Positions 10,923 through 20,565 of a stretch of DNA of 64,000 nucleotides are shown one piece after another. The notes under the pieces were generated by a model, which was not told the DNA's origin, searched no databases, and worked only from the letters and a program-made list of their open reading frames with translations. The position numbers were made by a program, and so were the translations under genes. Numbering within the stretch: position 1 is the first letter of the stretch; each line of letters starts with the position of its first letter. The DNA lies in contig NC_067203.1 in the NCBI RefSeq assembly GCF_026262505.1, positions 26,951,411 through 27,015,410 on the forward strand. Direction: 5' to 3'. Source of the stretch: Trichomonas vaginalis G3 (lineage: Eukaryota > Parabasalia > Trichomonadida > Trichomonadidae).

Positions 10923-13900
10923 TCATCTTAAATTTGATTCGACAATATCTTTTTTCTGTTTTTGTAATTCTTCTTCTTTTTTCCTCGCTTTTTCAACTAA
11001 ATTCTCTTCAACTTCTTCATTAGGTTTCTCCATCTGTCGAATTCTCTGTAACCTGAGTTGTTCCTGTCTTTGCTTAGTAAGTAGTGGTAATAAGCTGGCA
11101 ATGTTGGTATTCTTTAACACAAACAATGGCTTTGGCTTTGAAGGAGGTGGATTTATGATTTCTCTGATTTTGTATACAACAGGTGGAGGCTTGACATCTT
11201 TTAAATCTCTCAATTCTCCATCTGAGTCAATTACACCTAAAATCTTTGGTTCGTCAACTTTTGGATGGCATTGGTCAATAACCAAGTCTTCCACTTTGAC
11301 GATTTGGTTGAGATTCTGCAGTGTCTTCTCTATGTCGCAGTCATTTAGTTTCAGAGCTGATGTTGTCATTTTCTCTGGATATCCCATGTTCATGATGAAA
11401 GAGACTCGAGAAGAGAAGTCAATTGGCAGAGATGGGTCATCTTCATTAATACTAGGGAATGATGCGGATCTACTTGGTCGAATAGCATCTATGTTTGGCA
11501 GAATAAACTGTTGCCTATCAAGAATAGGAGGCGGCAAAGCGACTGGAGGAAGTACTATTGGTTTTTCCATCTGAAGAGATAATTTGGGTTTTTGCACTGT
11601 TTTGTTTAAGTAGTTTTGTATCATTGGTGGAAGATAGGAAGGAATGCCATCATCATTGTATTTTGATGACTCTATCCCCGGACATTTCTGGAATTCCGCT
11701 GCAAACTCTTTGAGGAAGTTTGTATTGTTTAAATTTTCCATTACATTGTAACTTTTAGAACCAATTTGGAATTTGTTTTTTGATGTCATTACTTCCCCAA
11801 TTCGAGATCGAGTTATTCCGTCGAAGTGTTTCTCCAGTACAAACCTCGTTTCTTTATCATTCCAGCTCTGGCTCTTGAAGCGTTTCGACAATTGCCTGAG
11901 TGTCCAATCAAGCAAATAGACTAAATAGCCAACAGAAAAATCCGGATACAGTTTCTGAAGTTCAATATCGTCGCCTTCTTTCTCGTAAAAATCTTTAATC
12001 AGATGCAAAATATCGACTTGTTTATCTGGTAGAGGTTTCAGTTTTTGCAATTCTTTGTTGTCAATCATTTCTTGGTTGAAACCTTCTTCATCTCTTTTTC
12101 GTTTCCATATTGGAATTTTCTGTGTTGGTTGAGAACTTTTTACAGCAACAACAATCTTTTTCTTCTTGTCCTCTTCAGAAATATTCTTTTGTAACTTCTT
12201 TTCAGCTTCAACTAAATCTCTTACCTGCTGTGTAACTGTCAAATCTGGGCATTTATCTTGCTTGATCCTGTCTAAAAGAGATTTAAAGTACCTCATTATT
12301 TGGTTAGGCTGATGCCTTGGGATTACTTCGGCAATCAATTTCCAAACATTTTTGTTTCCCAAGAACTCAGAGTACTTGTTAATCAAGATTTGCTCTTCTT
12401 CTTTTGTCCATTCTGGATCTGTTTCATTTGTAGTGTCTGTGTGACCATAAATTGGAGCAATGTAATACCTAAATGTCTCTTTGAAATAAACAGGAAGACC
12501 ATCAGCATCAACAGCTGTAGCAATGTTTATGCCACTCTTTACAAGGTCGTCTGATACCTTTTTTAGTAATTCCTGTGACATTTTTACTCTTTCTTCTGAT
12601 TGAGCAATCTTTTCTTGTATTTGTTCGATTGATTTGTTCAGCTGCTTTGATATTTCTAATATACTAAATCCATCGTAATACATTTCGAATAGAACTCTTT
12701 CTTCCTTTTTCTCCCAGTTGTTGTTGATTCTTCTTATTGATTGACTCGCAGTGAGGAGGACGAAGAAGAGGTATCCCTTCATAAACTGACTGAAGTCTTT
12801 CCACGTCTTGTTGATGTCACAGTTGTTGCCGAAATAGCAGTAGACGAGTTGAGGGAAATTGACTGAGATTGATGGAAGTGGGAGGGAATTAAAAGAAGAG
12901 CGAATGAAGATTTCCTCAATCTCTTTAGGGATGTTGATGTTTGTTTTAAGGCCTTTCTTTATTTCGTCACTGATAGTTCTGAATCGTGATGATATTTGGT
13001 TTGTAGTACGACCAGGAAGTTTGTTGACCATTCTGACCCATTTATCTCTGTAGTCTTTGAACTCAGCATATCCATCAATTATTGCTTGGTCTTCTTTCTC
13101 CGTCCAAGGAACAGGAGTTTTCGATTTCGAACTATCGCTTTCATCATCTTTTGCCTGTTTTGGTGGCTTTCTTTCTCTCAGAACCATTTCTGTTGTTTTC
13201 AGTATATCTAAGTCGGGAAGAGAAATGGATGATTGGAGGAGATCTCTGTTCTTCTTGTTCGAATTAAAGGAAGTGATCAATCCATCAAGGTAGCTTGGAA
13301 TTCCGTTTTGATCGTATGTGGCATCTTCTGGTACTTTGAATCCTTCGTGAACTTGTGCGAATACCATCAAATGACGTGTTCCTTTGATGTCTTTTAACAA
13401 ACGCATTTTTTTGTCATGTATCTGCCTTGTTGTGTGATTTAGCATCAGTTTCTGAACTTCTGGATCTGTTAAACCTCCAAAAGAAAGCTCAAGCAGTTTT
13501 CTCATGTCTCTGAGTGACCATGTGTTTGTTCCCCTGTTGATGTTGATGTTCATCTTGATATGTGACATTAAAAAAACTAAGTAACCGGCAGCGAAATCTG
13601 GGAAAAAATGCTCCAAAAACTGGCAATCGTAGTTAAGTTCGTAAAACTTTCGTATTACAGGGAAAATATCAATTACGTAGTCAGGTAGTGGTCTTACTCC
13701 TGTTGGTTTTGGCTTTGTTTCAATTGGAGTTTCTGTTTTCAAATTTTCGATCACTTTTATTGATGTATTTTCCATTTTCTTTGCAATTTCTGTTTCTTTT
13801 TGATTTTGCTCATTATTAAGATTTTCTTCTTCATTTGGTTTAAGATTATCTTTATCTGTTTGTTCATCATTATTTAGCTGAATTTGTAAATTTTCTGGTT

Positions 13901-14936
13901 CATGAACTTCTTTTGATTGTTCCTTTTGCTGATTTAATATTTGTTCTTCTCCATTAATAACAACAGTTTCTTCTGTTTTTGTTTCTTGTTGATCTGATTC
14001 TTTTATATTTTCTTTTTTATTTATTTCTGCAATTGTAGTTTGCTTTTTTTGAGTCTTCTTTTTCTTCTTAGAACCTGGAGGATCGTGATTCCACAGCTGG
14101 ATCATTCTGGTAGGAACATTCAAGTAATTAATTTCTTTATTTTTGTACTGTTTCTTCAGTTCCTCGTATCTTGAAATGCAACCTTCTTTGGAATGAGGTT
14201 CAAGGTGTTTGCAAATGAATACGAATTTATCTTTATTTTGTATCAGGTTTGAATATAAATCTATCAATTTCTGGTCTTCTTCCTCTGTCCATGGTGTTGT
14301 GTCTGTGACTTTGGGAATGGTTGGTTTAGGGTGCTTTGTAACATCAATGTAAACGATCTTTGAGATGCCTGTATCAACTTGTTGACCAGCAACGTAAATT
14401 ATTTTACTTTTTTCTGATTCTGAATTCTGAGACATAGAATTTTCTGTTGTATGGTAACTGGAGCCAGTTGATGCGATATTTTGTGTATTTTCACAGTTAT
14501 TATTGAAATCATCTCTGAGAATTACTTGTTGAAATTTTGGTTTTAAGAGTTTAACGTCAAGTAGAGTGATTGCATTTTCATAATCACCATTTGCTGCATT
14601 TAATGCTTTTTTTGCAATAAATGATGTGAATCCAAGTCCAATAAGTTTTTCTACTTTTTCTTTGAACTCGAGTGTTTCTTTTCCGCAGTCGATTTCGTCG
14701 CTATCTTCGTATACAGTGGTATTAATCTTACAAGTAAATTGATTTTGTGCTGTAATTTTGCTTGGCCTAATGATTTCGTTATCACTAACTTCGTTTTCAA
14801 AACTAAATAATTGTAGACTTAAGAACGGCAAATGATAGGAATCCGAAATCAGCTTCTTCACTGAAAAAGCTGTGGTCCACCGATTAACGCTGAGTTCTAT
14901 CACGGAGTTAATCAGCGCACCTATTTCTACCTTCAT
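10923..14936 (-). CDS. UBL/UBA-like protein with three SANT (Myb-like) modules
   Basis: An intronless gene of 1,337 codons starting at ATG 14936. Visible domains: residues 5-70 look like a diverged ubiquitin-like fold (LQLFSFENEVSDNEII); 92-130 is UBA-like (LIGLGFTSFIAKKAL, then GDYENAITLL); a second UBA-like segment lies at 1176-1215 (MNMGYPEKMTTSAL). Between them a module occurs three times: a SANT/Myb helix set (213-264 TPWTEEEDQKL; 608-658 VPWTEKEDQAI; 842-890 PEWTKEEEQIL), then a segment with an F-x-x-GYL-x-x-L core (about 417-515, 690-780, 970-1065) that includes a second weak SANT-like stretch, then D/N-G-(I/L)-P-x-Y (544-550, 812-818, 1096-1101). A Lys/Gln-rich linker follows the first SANT. 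SANT domains bind DNA or histone tails and UBA domains bind ubiquitin, so a chromatin-linked ubiquitin receptor is possible, but this is inference. Confidence 0.8.
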   Translation of the reverse strand: MKVEIGALINSVIELSVNRWTTAFSVKKLISDSYHLPFLSLQLFSFENEVSDNEIIRPSKITAQNQFTCKINTTVYEDSDEIDCGKETLEFKEKVEKLIGLGFTSFIAKKALNAANGDYENAITLLDVKLLKPKFQQVILRDDFNNNCENTQNIASTGSSYHTTENSMSQNSESEKSKIIYVAGQQVDTGISKIVYIDVTKHPKPTIPKVTDTTPWTEEEDQKLIDLYSNLIQNKDKFVFICKHLEPHSKEGCISRYEELKKQYKNKEINYLNVPTRMIQLWNHDPPGSKKKKKTQKKQTTIAEINKKENIKESDQQETKTEETVVINGEEQILNQQKEQSKEVHEPENLQIQLNNDEQTDKDNLKPNEEENLNNEQNQKETEIAKKMENTSIKVIENLKTETPIETKPKPTGVRPLPDYVIDIFPVIRKFYELNYDCQFLEHFFPDFAAGYLVFLMSHIKMNININRGTNTWSLRDMRKLLELSFGGLTDPEVQKLMLNHTTRQIHDKKMRLLKDIKGTRHLMVFAQVHEGFKVPEDATYDQNGIPSYLDGLITSFNSNKKNRDLLQSSISLPDLDILKTTEMVLRERKPPKQAKDDESDSSKSKTPVPWTEKEDQAIIDGYAEFKDYRDKWVRMVNKLPGRTTNQISSRFRTISDEIKKGLKTNINIPKEIEEIFIRSSFNSLPLPSISVNFPQLVYCYFGNNCDINKTWKDFSQFMKGYLFFVLLTASQSIRRINNNWEKKEERVLFEMYYDGFSILEISKQLNKSIEQIQEKIAQSEERVKMSQELLKKVSDDLVKSGINIATAVDADGLPVYFKETFRYYIAPIYGHTDTTNETDPEWTKEEEQILINKYSEFLGNKNVWKLIAEVIPRHQPNQIMRYFKSLLDRIKQDKCPDLTVTQQVRDLVEAEKKLQKNISEEDKKKKIVVAVKSSQPTQKIPIWKRKRDEEGFNQEMIDNKELQKLKPLPDKQVDILHLIKDFYEKEGDDIELQKLYPDFSVGYLVYLLDWTLRQLSKRFKSQSWNDKETRFVLEKHFDGITRSRIGEVMTSKNKFQIGSKSYNVMENLNNTNFLKEFAAEFQKCPGIESSKYNDDGIPSYLPPMIQNYLNKTVQKPKLSLQMEKPIVLPPVALPPPILDRQQFILPNIDAIRPSRSASFPSINEDDPSLPIDFSSRVSFIMNMGYPEKMTTSALKLNDCDIEKTLQNLNQIVKVEDLVIDQCHPKVDEPKILGVIDSDGELRDLKDVKPPPVVYKIREIINPPPSKPKPLFVLKNTNIASLLPLLTKQRQEQLRLQRIRQMEKPNEEVEENLVEKARKKEEELQKQKKDIVESNLR

Positions 14937-15439
14937 TCTGTCACTTTTCTATGTTTTAAAATTTTAAGTTCAGTATCTCGCCTAGAATGATAGTCATTAG
15001 CAGAAATTACATTTAATTTAATCAGTAAATGACTGGTGATTATCTCATTTATACTATCCTTTAAGGTAATATATCGTTTATTCATAGGGAGAAAAAAATA
15101 TGTTTCTTCACATTTATCTTTTTCCGTTCAAAAATTGGCATGTGTAGTAGACATGGATAGACCTCATTCAATAAAAGCTCACAATTCTGACACATATATT
15201 TTCCATCTTTCTGACTTTTGCTTAGCTATTCTATTGGGAATTGATAATATCTTGTTCCCATTTGATAGCTTTACAAATCTAAATGACGAAGTTATGTGTA
15301 TAATTTATTATATTTGCTTGTTTATATACATGTGCAAATGCGGTTTATTTGGCCAAAACTCAATTTGAACAATATATAGTGTCCAATGATTGGTTTAGAA
15401 TAAAGCTATTGCAGATGGGAGTGAAATATAATAATAAAA
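14937..15439. other. Intergenic DNA, no gene recognised
   Basis: AT-rich DNA upstream of the SANT gene. The sequence AAAAGTGACAGA directly precedes its ATG on the minus strand. An open stretch at 15036-15368 has neither an ATG context nor a recognisable motif and is not called. Confidence 0.5.
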
Positions 15440-16495
15440 TAAGGGTTTCGTTTTGCGAAAAAAACGTACAATACGCAATTTCGCTAAAAAAACATTTAGC
15501 TAGCAATTTCGACCTTTGACTCCACTCAAGACGTCACTTTTTTAATTTTGCGGTATCATATTTTTGGAAAATCTTTATGAATATTATATAAAAAGTCTCT
15601 TTAATATCTATATTTCATATTTTTATCGATTTTTAAAGTTTTTGCGAAAAGTATTCAATTATTTTTGCTATTTGGTCGGGTAAATGTCAGATTTGCGACA
15701 TTTTCTGATATGATATTCAGATTCTACGTTGATAATAATGCATATAGAACCCTCTTGCTATTGTGTCAAAATTGCGAAACCGATAGCAAAAATATCTCGC
15801 AATATCAAAATTGAGATATTGAGTGAATTATGCATTATAGAGATTAAAAATCTGATTTGTGAAAACATCTCATCAGTTTCTAGCTAATTCAAAAATCTTT
15901 ACTATCTTATTCGATTAAAATGAAAAGGGAATAGTTTCATTATGCTTTAAATGACAGCCTTATAATATAATCATAGTTTTCGCTCAATATGCAGCATTTT
16001 TTTTTCGAAATCTATGGTCAATATCCTAAATACTGATTGCTTTGCATTCATATCTCTTACATTTTCTATACCCACATCACTATTCATTGCTATTCCTATC
16101 TTTTTCATTTTTGTTTGTTTCTCATAATTTCTCAAAAAACATGATAACTTGATATTTGTAAATATCATACTTTATAACGTAAATAAGAACTTGACCTATT
16201 AAGAAAAGCAGTAATGAAAAGAAAATCTGAAATTCATAAAAATTACAAGTTTCTGATGACAATTAGCTTAATTAAACCAGGTACAAGATTATATAATTGT
16301 ATTTTCTATCCAATTATCCATATAATATCTTATCCAGAAAAAATAACTTGATCAATACCAAATGATTTTTTAACTAGTAAATAAAGTATTTTCTTTACAC
16401 ACACATTGTATATCATAGTTTTTTTTTTGGTTTCGCAAAACATCCAAAAACAAATATGCTATAAAAGTGACAATTTTAGCAAAACGAAACCCTTA
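15440..16495. mobile_element. Small non-autonomous DNA transposon-like element (about 1.06 kb)
   Basis: The ends are inverted copies of TAAGGGTTTCGTTTTGC (15440-15456 and 16479-16495). Both sides carry AATAAAA (15433-15439 and 16496-16502), a possible 7-bp target duplication, although the flanks are so AT-rich that this is weak evidence. The interior is non-coding and rich in GCAAAAAT/CGCAAT-like words that recur in both orientations near the two ends. No transposase is visible. The TAAGGG tip is similar to hAT ends, but the family is not certain. Confidence 0.6.
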
Positions 16496-16675
16496 AATAA
16501 AATTCATATTTTCCACTTTTAGATTTTGAGTGTCATTTTATATCAAAATCATTCATATAAATGTTTATTTTCTTAGAATCATGAATATTTGTTCGATCTA
16601 TAAGATTTCTGAATCTTTTCGAAGTATTATAAGAAGAAATAATGAAGAAATAAATAATTCATCTTTAACAGTATT

Positions 16676-18169
16676 CTATAGATCTAAATAATAGTTATTT
16701 TCTGGAGTTAAGTCATCTCCTGGCCCTTTTATGCTGCCTGGTCCAGGATAATCTTTAATAGACTTTGGAAGAGAGAAACCTGCAGCTTTAATGGCTTTTG
16801 CAGTGAGTCTTACTATTGATCCAACATCAGCCATTACTTCCATTTTATTAGAAAATTCTTGGCAATTTTCTCTATTTGCGGTAACACAATAATGTAGGCA
16901 TTCTGAAGGAATATTAAACCTGCCATTAAATGGATCCTTTTTAGGCCAATACATGTAATAGTTAATTTTTGTTGCACCAGCCAATGATGCATACCATCGC
17001 CTTCTTTCAAGCATATATGGCATAATCTCAATAATACTTGTATTGTCTCGTTGGAATATCATATTTGAGAAGAAACTACCATGAGGTCCAATAACAACAT
17101 CAGCTATTGTCATCATGCTAACTTGTTTTTCAAATGGTAAATTTTCAAACGAAGGGAAAATTATATTTGCATCTGGAAAGTTTTCTTTAATTGCTGCAAC
17201 TATGGCATCAAAATTACTTATATGACGATCTCTTTTGCGTTGAATTATGAAAATATTAGGATTTTTGCTTTTAATAGGTGTAATATTATAATAACTCCAT
17301 ATAGCTTTCTTCATTGCATCTGAGTGATTAAAAGGTCTAAAGTCAAAATATTCATTATGGCAAGTCATGTTATGATAATGATATTCATGTGTTCCAATAT
17401 GTACTTTTTCGTAAACTCCTCCCCATTCAGTGCGGATTTTATCATTATCTGAAATTGTTCGATGAATTATGTGATACTGCATGTTGCTTGGATCTAAATC
17501 AAGCAATTTTACTTTGCGATCATTGATAAAATCTTTCCATGTTCTAAAATTAGTAAGAAACCCTTCAATTAAATAGTGCCAAGGTATATTATTGCAACAA
17601 TACGAATGAGATGCGTAAAACAAGCCAGGCTTAATATTTGTAAATGGTTCTCCAACTTCTGCTTGGAGATGAAATAATGAAACATCATGATATCTTGTTT
17701 CGTGATGAACCAACGGGTCGTTGAAATCAATTCTATATGGAGTTCTAACAACACCGTTGTTTTTATTTATAAACTTCAGATTCTTGATAGCACAATGTAA
17801 TAACGTATTTTGAGGAGTACAATCAATTTCGCAAATTTTGTTTGTTAAAGGAAAATAATGGACCGTAATGCCTTTGTTTTTAATTGAAATGTTTTGTTCG
17901 CCTTGGAAAAAGAGAGGTAAGTTGCAAATAGAAAATTGACAAAAGTTCTTTAAATAGCCAGTAGCATTTCCGGAAATATGGTTTATTTCAAAAGTGGAAT
18001 GATCTTGAATGTCTGGAAAAACAAAATTGAATTTGCCAAGTGATTGAATTTTAATTGTGCCGGATATTTTGAAGTACGAAAGCTCGCCTTTATTAATAAG
18101 CATTATCGTAATAAATGAAGGAAGCAGAATAAGCATGTTGGAATGAGCAGAATAAGCTTTACTATGCAT
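16676..18169 (-). CDS. GT61-family glycosyltransferase (DUF563), type II membrane protein
   Basis: A protein of 497 residues from ATG 18169; the in-frame TTG at 18175 is not a likely start. Residues about 10-27 are hydrophobic (MLILLPSFITIMLI) and would act as a signal anchor, placing the enzyme in the Golgi or ER lumen. The C-terminal half carries the GT61 signatures NIFIIQRKRDR (about residue 310) and VVIGPHGSFFSNMIF (about 365), the GPHG loop being the hallmark of the family that includes EOGT and plant xylosyl- and arabinosyltransferases. Donor and acceptor cannot be deduced. It lies head-to-head with a second GT61 gene about 1 kb away, and trichomonads have an expanded set of these enzymes for surface glycans. 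Confidence 0.85.
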   Translation of the reverse strand: MHSKAYSAHSNMLILLPSFITIMLINKGELSYFKISGTIKIQSLGKFNFVFPDIQDHSTFEINHISGNATGYLKNFCQFSICNLPLFFQGEQNISIKNKGITVHYFPLTNKICEIDCTPQNTLLHCAIKNLKFINKNNGVVRTPYRIDFNDPLVHHETRYHDVSLFHLQAEVGEPFTNIKPGLFYASHSYCCNNIPWHYLIEGFLTNFRTWKDFINDRKVKLLDLDPSNMQYHIIHRTISDNDKIRTEWGGVYEKVHIGTHEYHYHNMTCHNEYFDFRPFNHSDAMKKAIWSYYNITPIKSKNPNIFIIQRKRDRHISNFDAIVAAIKENFPDANIIFPSFENLPFEKQVSMMTIADVVIGPHGSFFSNMIFQRDNTSIIEIMPYMLERRRWYASLAGATKINYYMYWPKKDPFNGRFNIPSECLHYCVTANRENCQEFSNKMEVMADVGSIVRLTAKAIKAAGFSLPKSIKDYPGPGSIKGPGDDLTPENNYYLDL

Positions 18170-18176
18170 TTTCAAA

Positions 18177-18181
18177 AATGA
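18177..18181 (-). promoter_or_regulatory. Initiator (Inr)-like element of the minus-strand GT61 gene
   Basis: On the minus strand the text reads TCATTTTTGAAAATG, so TCATT, which fits the trichomonad initiator consensus TCA-Py-(T/A), puts the predicted start of transcription 10 nt before the ATG. Trichomonad leaders are usually this short. The assignment is by consensus only. Confidence 0.5.
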
Positions 18182-19158
18182 GTTATATTTTCAAAATCTA
18201 AAAGCAAAAGGAATTCAGAATTTTTTTTGCAATTTGGCAGAACTAGAACTCCAGCCAAATTGTAAAGAAATCCTTGAATCATTTGATATTCAATTCAAAA
18301 AAGAAATTCTGAAAATTTGAATATGTAAAAGATTTGGGATTATAAGAAAAAGTGACACAATTGAATGAAATTCAAATGCGTTAATTTTTAGTAAAATCAG
18401 CATTCTAGGAAAAGCTGAGCATTGTGAATAAAAATCGATTACAAAATATCGATATTTCATTCAAAAAAAATCGGAAAATGTTTTTTTTATTTTTTTATTT
18501 TTTATTTTTTTTTTATTTTTTTTTTTTGTAAATCATCTCAATTTTTATATATTTATCGATAATTAATAGCATGATTATGTGTGATCAATTTAAACAATGG
18601 TAATTTGGCAAATGTAAAATTATAGTCTTTACTATATTCAATTCACGATTTTGAAAATTCTTTTAAAATCGTGAACTATTTTGAATAGGGAAAAAAAATG
18701 ACAATTTGAATTGTCAATTTTAGAGGATTGAAATTCTCTCACTCTTCTGAAACATCTGAAAAAAAATACCTTAACTCTATAGGAAAAAATAGTAAAATTA
18801 ATTTCTGCAGACTTTCCGGTGAATTCAATACTTTACAAATAATTGAATTCATAGGTCTCAACACAATTTTCAATGTCCGATTTTTAAAATTAATGTACTT
18901 TTTCTCAATGATAGATTGTACATTTAAATGAATAAACATAATCGTAGCAGTCGGACTCTATAATTTTACCGTTTCAAAATATATTTGATCAAGAAGTTAT
19001 TTATCCTCTATGAAAATTTGCCCAAATTTATTGATTATATATTTCACAACATAGGTCGCCAAATCTTTTTTTATTCACATTCTAGAGCATTTTTTTAAAA
19101 AAAATTGAATAGTTGTAAACTATGGCAGTTATCCCTTAACCAACTAATTGCTTTGTTA
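18182..19158. other. Shared upstream region of the two divergent GT61 genes
   Basis: AT-rich non-coding DNA of about 1 kb between divergently transcribed genes. It includes a long T-rich low-complexity tract at 18480-18530. An open stretch at 18728-18931 lacks an ATG-started coding signal and overlaps another on the opposite strand, so neither is called. Confidence 0.5.
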
Positions 19159-20565
19159 ATGGATAATGCGTTTGAAACAATCCCTGATTATAAATATAAA
19201 CAGCCATATTTTTCGCAAAGAGTACTTATTTTTTCATTTATTAATTCATTCATCATATTGGTTTGCATTATCTCTTTATTTGCATTCAATTCCAAGCCAA
19301 CCACACAAAGATTTATTAACAAGAATCAAACCAACACAAGCGATAAGGATGAGATCGAGTCAATTCTAAAGCAATTATATTACAAAGTCAATTTTTCGGC
19401 TTTTAATTCAGGTGTTCATGATTTATTCATTTACTATTCAGTTCCTGTTCCACATAATTTCTCAGGAATACCAGAATACACGCATACAGAAATTTCAGGC
19501 GAAAAATTATACATGATCAAATTTAATTCTGGACATATAATTGAGGAATTCTTGTTTTTACCGCCATTTGCCTTACACGAGCCATTAGGGCTCAATGAGG
19601 AATTAAATACTCTATTTTATAAAGATCGAGATATTAGATCATCGTTTTTTGAGACAAATAAATGGCATATCAGTGTTATATGGGACATTTCCTACGGGCA
19701 AATACATGTTAATGATGAGCATGCATGCAGAGTAAAAAATAACACGCATTTCACTTACTATTGCAGTTGGCCAAGTGAAAACAAGAAACCTGATATAAAT
19801 GGAACAGTTTATATTCATAATGGATATTGGCTCTATATGCACCAACATGCACTCGACTATGGAATCCCTTCTATGGTCACTGCACTAACTGCAAACAAAA
19901 TCGATCCAAATTCAGTAAAATTGATATCCACTGCTTGTAATCCATATTCAGACGCTTATATATCCAGATTCGGCTTCAATCATGATGTCGAGAAATGCAA
20001 AAGTTCGTATGTAACTGTGAGTGCAAAGAGGATAATTGTTGTCGCAGTTATGAAGAGTACACATCCTTTCTTTTATAAAATGTATTATGAGAAAATGAAA
20101 TTTCCAAATGTGAAGCGTGACAAAATTTTTATTTTCCCTCGGAGGAAGAATGATGCGAAGCAAGGAAAGCCAGATAGAATTGTGTATAATCTTCTTGACA
20201 TTAAGAAACCGTTAGAAGATAAATATGGCTTAGGTAATGTAGTTGTTATCGAGGATGGATGTAAAAATACAAGCTTTTGCTTTGATTTGCTTCCAAGAGC
20301 AAAATATATAATAGGACCGCATGGTGGAGCACTATATAATGCATACTTTGCTGGGAAAGATGTGAGCATTATTGAATTACTGCCTATCAAGAAGAATGGA
20401 GAATTTCCAACACCACACAACAAATATTGGACACCACACTCTGTATTGAATTTCGCGAACGGTCTCTCGCAGAAGTTTTATAGATATTATACTTTTTCAA
20501 ACGATATCAATTATAATATTAATGTGACTGATTTTATGGATTGGTTTAACAAATTTGTCAAATAG
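19159..20565 (+). CDS. GT61-family glycosyltransferase (DUF563), type II membrane protein
   Basis: A protein of 468 residues from ATG 19159 (MDNAFETIPDY); an in-frame TTG 18 codons upstream is not used here. Residues about 22-43 form one hydrophobic segment (VLIFSFINSFIILVCIISLF), preceded by basic residues, giving a type II signal anchor. The catalytic region shows KIFIFPRRKNDAKQG, VIEDGCKNTSFCFDLLPRAK and IIGPHGGALYNAYFAG; the GPHGG motif is diagnostic of GT61. The family also appears at 16676-18169, but the two proteins are clearly diverged, so this is not a recent tandem duplication. The role is probably in Golgi glycan assembly; the exact linkage is unknown. Confidence 0.88.
   Translation: MDNAFETIPDYKYKQPYFSQRVLIFSFINSFIILVCIISLFAFNSKPTTQRFINKNQTNTSDKDEIESILKQLYYKVNFSAFNSGVHDLFIYYSVPVPHNFSGIPEYTHTEISGEKLYMIKFNSGHIIEEFLFLPPFALHEPLGLNEELNTLFYKDRDIRSSFFETNKWHISVIWDISYGQIHVNDEHACRVKNNTHFTYYCSWPSENKKPDINGTVYIHNGYWLYMHQHALDYGIPSMVTALTANKIDPNSVKLISTACNPYSDAYISRFGFNHDVEKCKSSYVTVSAKRIIVVAVMKSTHPFFYKMYYEKMKFPNVKRDKIFIFPRRKNDAKQGKPDRIVYNLLDIKKPLEDKYGLGNVVVIEDGCKNTSFCFDLLPRAKYIIGPHGGALYNAYFAGKDVSIIELLPIKKNGEFPTPHNKYWTPHSVLNFANGLSQKFYRYYTFSNDINYNINVTDFMDWFNKFVK

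Noticed and set aside
18480-18530. T-rich tract as a possible third Polinton end
   Set aside because: It lacks the GGTAGTGGGG tip and hairpin found at all true ends, and is interrupted by single A's.
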